From Liolophura sinensis (lineage: Eukaryota > Mollusca > Polyplacophora > Chitonida > Chitonidae), in contig NC_088306.1 in the NCBI RefSeq assembly GCF_032854445.1, positions 6,383,924 through 6,447,923 on the forward strand: a stretch of 64,000 nucleotides of DNA, given 5' to 3'. The notes beneath the pieces were generated by a model, which saw nothing but the letters and a program-made list of their open reading frames with translations, had not been told where the DNA came from and searched no databases. The translations under genes and the position numbers were made by a program. Shown here one piece after another: positions 56,791-64,000 of this stretch. Numbering within the stretch: the stretch's first letter is position 1; each line of letters starts with the position of its first letter.

Positions 56791-56973
56791 CATTTATTTT
56801 CAAAAAGACAACCGCTGAATAGTTTGTGTTTATATGACATATGCACAACATGTTGACTGCCTTACCTTACAAATACTAATGAAAAAACTAGTGTCAACGT
56901 TAATCCATCAGAGACTTTCACTGTAAGCTTTTTAAGTTTTACCACAAGTATAATTCACTTGTAAATAAACATG

Positions 56974-57443
56974 AAGTCCGACATTCATATACCATTCGTA
57001 GTCCGTAAGGCGTTCCAAGTCGATAATCGCAAGATCCATTTCCAAAACAACGTTTAACACTAACTCCCAAAGACAAGGGTATGTAAGAAATTATACAAAT
57101 AAGAAATAAAGCCGGTAACACACAAGAGAGAAGCGGTCATCAGTTTTCAATGATGTCGGGCAGACAATGAATATTCCAGGCATGAATTCCATATCCATAA
57201 TTTCAAATTCGTAGTCCACGAATGAGCTCCAGGTCAAATAATTATACAGGTATCTCAGTCGCGCTTTAATTGCAACTGTTCATAAAGGTATTATGCTGAT
57301 GTAATGACCATGGCTACCTTTACGGCCCCTGACCCCAGATTAAGCGGTATTAGATACAGCTTAAAAATGACGAGCGTTACAGACCCTAACCGATCAGACT
57401 GTGATTCAAAAGTAACGGATGATTACGTCTTCCCCGTTAATAT
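56974..57443 (-). repeat. Repeat F, long copy
   Basis: Near-identical partner of 17616-18087. Both end sharply at CCCGTTAATAT. In minus-strand terms this copy lies directly 3' of the reverse-transcriptase relic, so F could be the 3' untranslated part of that element. That link is inferred. Confidence 0.85.
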
Positions 57444-57529
57444 GTAAAGATCTCATCTATGTTGTTAAATACCATGTACGTGATAGATATGTACATAGGG
57501 ATAACAGCGCCGTCTATGTGGTTGATCGC

Positions 57530-58985
57530 AATGCAGCTCGCCAGAGATTCCGAACGCTCTGTCCATACCTGCCAACGAGAGTAAAATTTGAGAAACTTAG
57601 AATGAAGGCGTTTGATGGAGTATCCTTGACAAACTACATGTCGTTTTTGAACTAGCAACTTGTGACGCAGATTAAAGTCATCACAATTAACGCAAGATCT
57701 GACAAATGCTACAAGGCGAGATGTGTATATGCCATATGCAGGGCCCTTTGGTATATTGCTATCTAAATAAGGATAATTTAGCACATCAAAATTGAAATTA
57801 TCCCTTTTGTCGTAAAGGCGGCGTGAAAGGAGACCGTGTTCGTCTTTGTACAGATATAGATCCAAATAAGATGTACCATCAGGACTATCTGTTGTCTCCT
57901 TTAAATCCAATGAAGGCGGATAGATTTCCTTCACGGCTTCAGCAATATGGGGGTTATTTAACGCCAGTAGATTATCAATATACCGCTTGGTAAATGAAAA
58001 GGATCGAGGTTTAAAGATATTACTTTTAAGTAATTTCTGCATATAGTCATATAGTATTCATATGAAAACAGGTAAAAGAGGCGTACAAATGGTACCCATT
58101 GGAATACCTATTCACTGTTGGTAAATGGTATTTCCGAATTTCACATAGATGTTATTAATGAGAAATTCAAGTAATTCAATAATTAATGTAACATGGCATG
58201 AGTGGTAACATTATAAAGAGTAGAACTAAAGAAAGCCTTATTGCTTCTGACGTTAATGTAACGGTGACCTGTTTTAGTATACACCGAGACAATGACGATA
58301 TTCTTTCAATGAGATCTTTGTGACAAATCGTAGTATAGAGAGTATACACATCCCATGTGCATATGTCTTTGTACGGTATATGCATATGAACATCGAGTTC
58401 TTCTGTAAGACGTTTGGAATTGTTAAAAATCCACATGCAGTTGACACCTGAATTTTTTTTGTTATGACACAACAATACTTTTTCCAAAATGACTTTAGTT
58501 CTTGTTACGCTCTCGTAAGTAGGGTTGAAAAGAGTTTGGTAGTACAGCTTCTTGAATCCGCGATAAATCGAGCCTTGTATGGGGATTTATGCATTTTAGG
58601 AATCCAGTAAAGTTGTGGTATTTCTGTATGACGGGTAGGTATACATATGCGCCTTTCTTTAAGAACGGTTTTGTGTTGGTTAAATAGTTCCTCCAGAGTT
58701 CATGTAGTAGGAGAATACGTGGTTGTCGTTGTAGATGCACATAGCTCTTGAACAAGAATTTGATAATAATAATTCTTGCAATTAAAGATGACATTATTGA
58801 GAAGCCTTGTCTGCTCCAGTGATGACAAATTTACAATGAAAGTCAGCGAGTGTTTCTTGCACAGAGGGATCCTTCAGAACCTGTTTAATTTTAGGTAGAG
58901 CATCAATGTCTAGACGGTTTATAATTAAACTAACCTTCTTTTTGACAATCTCAAGCCAATCGTTAAGTGCCGAAGAATCCACTTT
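57530..58985 (-). pseudogene. Reverse transcriptase of a retroelement, frame-broken
   Basis: Pieces of one RT in order on the minus strand, scattered over different frames: an N-terminal piece ending FVITGADKAS (near 58800), LYWIPKMHKSPYKARFIA (about 58550-58610), TWDVYTLYTTICHKDL (near 58320), GIPMGTICTPLL (near 58100) and RYIDNLLALNNP (near 57970), then YLDLYLYKDEHGL and YDKRDNFNFDVLNYPYLDSN toward the C-terminus. The active-site box is YIDN where YIDD is expected, so the second aspartate is lost. Several frameshifts and stops separate the pieces. The order fits a family of invertebrate elements I associate tentatively with Penelope-like RTs. No GIY-YIG endonuclease was found. A SINE abuts its 5' end. 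It is non-functional. Confidence 0.85.
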
Positions 58986-59012
58986 CTCCCGTTTTGACCA
59001 TGTTATGGCAAC

Positions 59013-59236
59013 TGAGCCTCCGTGGCTAGGTTGGTTAGCACGCTAGCGCAGCGTAATGGCCCAGGAGTTCAAGTCCAGTTCATGCTGTCTTCCTCTCCGG
59101 CCGTATGTGGTAAGGCCTGCCAGCAACCTGCGGATGGCTGCGGATGGCTGTGCCAGGTTTTCACCCACCATAATGCTGGCCGCCGTCTATTCTTGAGTAT
59201 GGCGTAAAATACCAATCAAGTAAATAAATGAATAAA
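59013..59236 (+). mobile_element. SINE-1, near full length
   Basis: GAGCCTCCGTGGCTAGGTTG, CGCTAGCGCAGCGTAATGGC, GGAGTTCAAGTCCAGTTCAT and ACCATAATGCTGGCCGCCGT. GCGGATGGCT is duplicated in tandem, and the TATAAGTGAAATAT segment is deleted (GCCGTC joins TATTCTTGAG). Confidence 0.9.
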
Positions 59237-59535
59237 CAACAAAGACTGACGGGAGTGAACTGGATTTGAACAGGTGGCCGCTAGCATGAAGCTCCCTTGT
59301 TTTTTTGAATAAGAGGTTTTGTCAATTTTTGTATGTATGTACGCTGGAGGTGCAGGAGTTGCGTCATACTTCATATTTTTCTGGGTTTTTGGTCATAACC
59401 TGAAAACTCAAAAAATAATTCTTACAGATTTGTAAACCTAACGTCAATTAGGACCAGACAATGTGTGTATTTAAGCATTTCAAGCAGTTTTTGGACTTAA
59501 TTTTTAGCTAATTTCATTGATCATGGTCATGATCA
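59237..59535. other. Gene-free stretch
   Basis: Nothing recognised. Confidence 0.45.
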
Positions 59536-59537
59536 AT

Positions 59538-59662
59538 GCGGATCGTCATGGGTTTCCCCAGGGCTCTGCCCGGTTTCCACCCACAATAATGCTGGCCACC
59601 GTCGTATAAGTGAAATATTCTTGAGTGTGGTGTAAAACATCAATCAAATAAATAAATAAAGT
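59538..59662 (+). mobile_element. SINE-1, 5'-truncated
   Basis: GCGGATCGTCATGGGTTTCC through GTATAAGTGAAATATTCTTG and a (TAAA)n end. Confidence 0.88.
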
Positions 59663-60415
59663 AAGGTGTCCGCTCACGTGGCATTTGAAAAATGCCACTA
59701 AAATGAGCTTTAACTGCCAGTTAAAGAAAAACTATACATCGTAGGGGAAAATAAATTAAAACCACGATATACTCAATCGTTCAAACAAGAGGATACCGTG
59801 CCTGTGGTGAAAGACTTTGTTTTCAAAAGTCAGTCTAAATTCGACAACAATTCTGCCATTTTTTTAAATATACATTGTACAATTTGGATAGAGTAATTTG
59901 AAAATCTAATATGGTCTCCATGAACGGGGTCAAAGAATTGAAATACAGAGAGGATTGTGAAGAACATTCGTGCACATTGGCAAAGTCTACGTGGCCATGC
60001 TTAATGTGTGTGTGTATGTGTGAGGGGGGGGGGGGGGGGTGTCGCCATCTAAAATGGCGATCATCTTAAATTTGTTGTTACGAAATATTAAAATGGCGTT
60101 CTTAGAACGAAATACTTTCATATTTCTCTGTGTGGTTCGGAACCTAGTCTTTTTACATGTATACGGAAGATGCAGAGAACGGCTACAGGAATGACTGCGT
60201 CCATTGTGTAAACGGTTCAAACAAGAATGTCCTACCCAGTACACTCCAAGTACCAATCATCTGAATGCATCATTGGTGTTTGATTTTATCAAAGAATACT
60301 TTCAATACTAGCTCATCATAATATGTAGCAAAACAACCCCAAAATACCTTTTCGAATCTTATTTACGTAATGCTTTTTAGTTTCGTATAATCTTCCATTC
60401 CTTTCATGTCTATTT
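59663..60415. other. Gene-free stretch
   Basis: Only a 16-G tract at 60024-60039. Confidence 0.5.
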
Positions 60416-60420
60416 TTTGC

Positions 60421-60830
60421 TTTCTTGAATAGAGAGGTTTTGGAAGTAAACAAGACGTGCACGTTTATTTTTACGCAAAAATGACTCGAGCGATGTAAGC
60501 TGTGTCATTGAAATAACGATTAAACCTATGTTAGTATTCCCATTAACCCGAATGTTCATTCCATAATTCACCGGCTGGCTTTTGAAATTTAAAGTGTGAC
60601 ATTTAAGCATATGTATTTATTCATTTATTATTATTTATTATTTTAAATATAAGTATTTTTAGGTTTGGAATTAAACATGTTGTGTACGTTTTGGTTCACC
60701 TGAACATGAGCGATATAATGTGTGTCATTGAAAATAATGATTAAACCTATTTTAGTAATCCAATTAAACAGACTGTTCAGGCCATAATTCATTGGTAGAC
60801 TTATAACCAACGTGTGATACAATTATTATT
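60421..60830 (+). repeat. Local tandem duplication, spacing about 235 bp
   Basis: ACTCGAGCGATGTAAGCTGT, CATTGAAATAACGATTAAAC and CCGAATGTTCATTCCATAAT recur as ACATGAGCGATATAATGTGT, CATTGAAAATAATGATTAAA and CAGACTGTTCAGGCCATAAT. An AT-rich stretch (60615-60660) separates the copies. Confidence 0.7.
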
Positions 60831-60834
60831 GTTG

Positions 60835-61280
60835 ATGGGCTGGATTTGCTTTACCAATGGCCAGAGGCAGGGAAGAGTTGATTATAGTTCATTCATAAGG
60901 GAGACATATTTTGGGCATGACAATCTGTGAATGCAGCTATTTTCTATGGCCTCTTCGTCGTGCTTCATCATTGTCTCCCCTTTCACAGACACGTGTATTT
61001 AACATCAAGAGTGTACTTCCCCGGGCAGCGTTTGATGGATAGTTTTTATGTGCTTATGACATGTAGCACATTGGTTTGCGGGTATATTTCGCTGAATATT
61101 TGTCAGTGTAAACAGATGGGATGTTCATTGTCGCTGTCGTTTACATCATTATCATAATATGTTCCTATATTCCATATTAGAATTAGAATAACGCAAAGTA
61201 CGTGAACATTTGCAACCCAGGTGTTGCGGTTTGCGAAACTGTATAAAACTTGAATGCTATCGTGATTCAGCTCCGAACCC
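60835..61280. other. Gene-free stretch
   Basis: Nothing recognised. Confidence 0.45.
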
Positions 61281-61282
61281 TG

Positions 61283-61439
61283 CAGGCTTTCTTTCTACGT
61301 GGGAGGTTCTTCCAGCAACCTGCGAATGGTCGTGGGTTTCCTGCCGACTCTGGCCGGTTTTCTCTCACCGAAAATGCTGGCCATCTTCGTATCAGTGAAA
61401 TATTCATGACTACGGCGTAAAATTCCAATTAAAGAAATA
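61283..61439 (+). mobile_element. SINE-1, 5'-truncated
   Basis: TACGTGGGAGGTTCTTCCAG, CAACCTGCGAATGGTCGTGG, AAAATGCTGGCCATCTTCGT and ATCAGTGAAATATTCATGAC. Confidence 0.85.
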
Positions 61440-63730
61440 GGCACTAGCATACAGGTTTTCACAAATACCTGTGTATAATGGAAATTTGAAGGCTTCTATC
61501 CAATATGATACCACTCACTGAGTAGAAAAAAAACTACAGCCCCACCCACCACAGGAAACTATGAGTACAATCTACGGAAATCTTAATAGGAATAATACGG
61601 AATAATAGTCGCAATTTCTCCAAAACTATCAGCAATGGAACCGATTCCGCCTTTGATTCATTTATTTATATATTTTTTTTTGCGTGGTGGGGAGGGGGGG
61701 GGGCACATAGTATCGCTACACTAAGGTAACGAACATAATAACTTTTGACGAAGATTGATCCATAGGTCAAGGTCATGCAAAAGTTGAAACATTCCTGGCC
61801 GTCACAAACTTTACATTAAACGTACTTTTGTGACATTAGTTATTGTAATATATTTGAAGTAATAATAAATGTTCACACTTAATTGTATGCCGAGCTCGTC
61901 TGTACAGAATTTAATAGTTAATGTCATCGTTAAAATGCCAAAGTTCGGTTAAAGTGACAGATTTAATTTTCCAATCATTTGACACAAAAGTTAGATATTT
62001 TAGTAACACGTCTGTTTACCGAAAAAGAAGGGTTGATTTGGTATTTGTCATTCACATATACATTTTCTAGTTGTTGTCTACATTTACAGTGTCTGTATTA
62101 CCACTGGCTTAGCTTTTGTGTAAGTACGAGGTATGGCTAGACTGGCGCAGTTTTGATGGACATGTTTATAGGTGTTTTCACACGTTTTATTTGCAAGACT
62201 TTAGGCCGTTAAACATACAGATAATTGTTGTATAGCAAGCTGTGAAACGAGGGAAGATTAGAAACAAATAGGACCTTGATGTTATTGAATAATTTGTCAT
62301 TGTTTTTAAATCTCGAGCTTAATTCAGATTCATCATTAAGGAACATTTGACGTGACTGCCTACCGGGATTACTTGTAATAACTGAAATGTAATAACGGAC
62401 ATGTAGAACGTTAAAATACCGTACTTACAGCGCCTATTGCGTGTTATATAGGCACTAGGTGTCTGAACTAAACTAACTTGCACAAGACGGTGTTTCGTGG
62501 AGAAAGCCCTGAAGAAATCAGTTGCCATGTGTCGTTCTTCTTCGTTCTTTATGCTGTCATATTCACTCTCCATAAAAGCTTGGGTCCTGGGACGATGTTC
62601 TGGTCTTACTCTCTCTTCTGTATGTCCTTATTTATACTGTTTTCAATGACCCCACATCTCTTCTCCAGTGTAACGTCCATAGAATAACATACAGAGTGAA
62701 GGCATGCACACGGTATATAACTCATACTGCTTTGTATACTAATGAACAATAGGCACTGTCCATATTGAGTTTAGTCATACATTTAGTATCTATGTATCAC
62801 ATTTCCATGCTTTGGGAATGCGATGGGAAATTTAAATTATAGTTAGCAAACAAATTATACATCGGTTCCCTAGTGGCATTCAGGAGGATGGACGTACCCA
62901 ACATCGATATCCGATCGTATTCAAAACATTCTGTACAGTTTCCATTTTTTCTCAGTGCATAGTATATCACATCTTCAGTAGCCCTATTGGATAGTGCCTC
63001 TGACTTTTAGATACACACAAAAATTGCTGTGTTGTACATTTATCAGACATTTTTTTGCCAAAAATATCATATGATTACAAGACACCTCACAAGAGGAAGA
63101 AATTTACATGTTTATTTGAGAAAATAAAATTGCATTGGGACTGATTAGATCATGAATCGTGCCAGTATTCTAAACATGTTGGAGTTTCCTTGGTTGAATT
63201 TAATTTGATTAAATACTGGTAGGACGAAGTGTTTTGTTCTTGGTTATTCCATTTCTAATCTGTTCTAGGACAACATGTAGGTGAAAGTTTTGCTTTTTTT
63301 AACCCAGTGCAGTCTTGCCATCCATACACGTTACAGGGACAGCTTTATTCAAAACAAACAGGCCTGTAGCAAATTGTATCAGATCATGTCTAAATTCTAC
63401 GACAGTAATTATATTGTCCATTATACACTGACACCTAACAGAGACAAAGATTATTGATCTATCAGAGTGGAAGGCGAACAGACCACTATCTGCCTGAATT
63501 TATTGTTTTAGATTACTTCTGCTATACATTTAATTCCATTCGTATGCTTCAAATAGTAACAGGCAACAACTTCAACGAGCGTCCTGATAGCCGTCCATCG
63601 ATTTGTTTGGAAATATTCACCCAAATCCAAATATTAAAAACTGATCTTTAAAACTGATTTAATTGTAAGCTATTAAACAAAATAATATAGAGGCTAATAT
63701 CAATCCTGTGGATACCGTTGTGCATGCCAG
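61440..63730. other. Gene-free stretch
   Basis: Nothing recognised over 2.3 kb apart from G-rich runs near 61688-61702. Frames are under 85 codons. Confidence 0.45.
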
Positions 63731-63737
63731 ACACCAA

Positions 63738-64000
63738 GGGCTTCCGTGGCGGAGGTGGTTAGCACGCCAGCGCGGCGCAATGACCCAAGAGCCCATAAAC
63801 CAATGCGCTCGCTGTCTAACTAATGCCTTTTCTGGCTCACCAAATGTGGTTGTTTGTCTAACAATGCAGTTGCTGTGAGTGTCAAATCCAGCTCATGCTG
63901 ACCTCCTCTTCAGCCGTACGTGGAAAAATCTTCTTCAGCCTGCCGATGATCGTGGGTTTTCTCTTGGTTTCGCCAGATTTCCTCCCACAATACTGCTGGC
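63738..64000 (+). mobile_element. SINE-1 with insertion in the head, cut by the window end
   Basis: GGGCTTCCGTGGCGGAGGTG, CGCGGCGCAATGACCCAAGA, then two near-repeats of the AATGCGCTCGCTGT / AATGCAGTTGCTGT segment about 73 bases apart, then AATCCAGCTCATGCTGACCT and TCCTCCCACAATACTGCTGG at the edge. The head is lengthened by an internal duplication or insertion. Confidence 0.85.

Noticed and set aside
58495-58794. 99-codon frame on the minus strand
   Set aside because: The reverse-transcriptase motif LYWIPKMHK is read in a different frame of the same DNA, so this frame is a shadow of the relic.

Overview
The window is animal nuclear DNA, most likely from a mollusc (bivalve or gastropod). It is AT-rich, almost free of genes and crowded with short dispersed repeats. 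The strongest clue is a tRNA-headed SINE, present in about 17 full or partial copies, ending in a conserved tail of the type GTATAAGTGAAATATTCTTG ... GGCGTAAAACACCAATCAAA followed by (TAAA)n. I know this tail from molluscan genomes. The taxonomic call is from memory, not from a search. There are no bacterial operons, CRISPR arrays, rRNA genes or intact tRNA genes.

Only two intact coding regions are convincing. One is a single-exon class A G-protein-coupled receptor on the minus strand (4612-5709). The other is a 316-codon open frame at 39153-40103 with the motif DNCTGQNKN, carried by a DNA transposon that I can delimit by its terminal inverted repeats (38754-40602). That transposon is the most interesting object here. 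It holds about ten copies of one 19-bp motif, a nested palindrome on its left side, and a second decayed copy of the protein tail after the stop codon. A diverged paralogue of its target site lies at about 26.8-27.2 kb.

Layout. 0-4.6 kb: repeats and one complete SINE with a perfect 12-bp target duplication. 4.6-5.7 kb: the receptor. 6.4-7.2 kb: SINE, a reverse-transcriptase scrap and three copies of dispersed repeat B. 7.2-25.9 kb: gene-free, with scattered SINEs and repeats B and F. 26.0-34.65 kb and 36.4-48.6 kb: two regions sharing diverged blocks in the same order and orientation, which looks like an old tandem segmental duplication later interrupted by SINEs, the DNA transposon, a solo LTR (41185-41917) and a MITE. 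48.0-49.05 kb: two minisatellites, of about 46-bp and 53-bp units. 49.7-57.4 kb: more copies of repeats F and B and SINEs. 57.5-59.0 kb: a frame-broken reverse transcriptase of a retroelement on the minus strand. 59-64 kb: SINEs and a small local duplication.

The genes do not form a pathway. The window reads as a receptor gene beside a long repeat-dense intergenic (or very large intronic) region shaped by at least six element types: SINE-1, SINE-2, a DNC-GQNKN DNA transposon, an LTR element, a Penelope-type or similar RT element, and MITE-like repeats. All repeat comparisons were made by eye, so boundaries are approximate unless a target duplication or inverted repeat fixes them.
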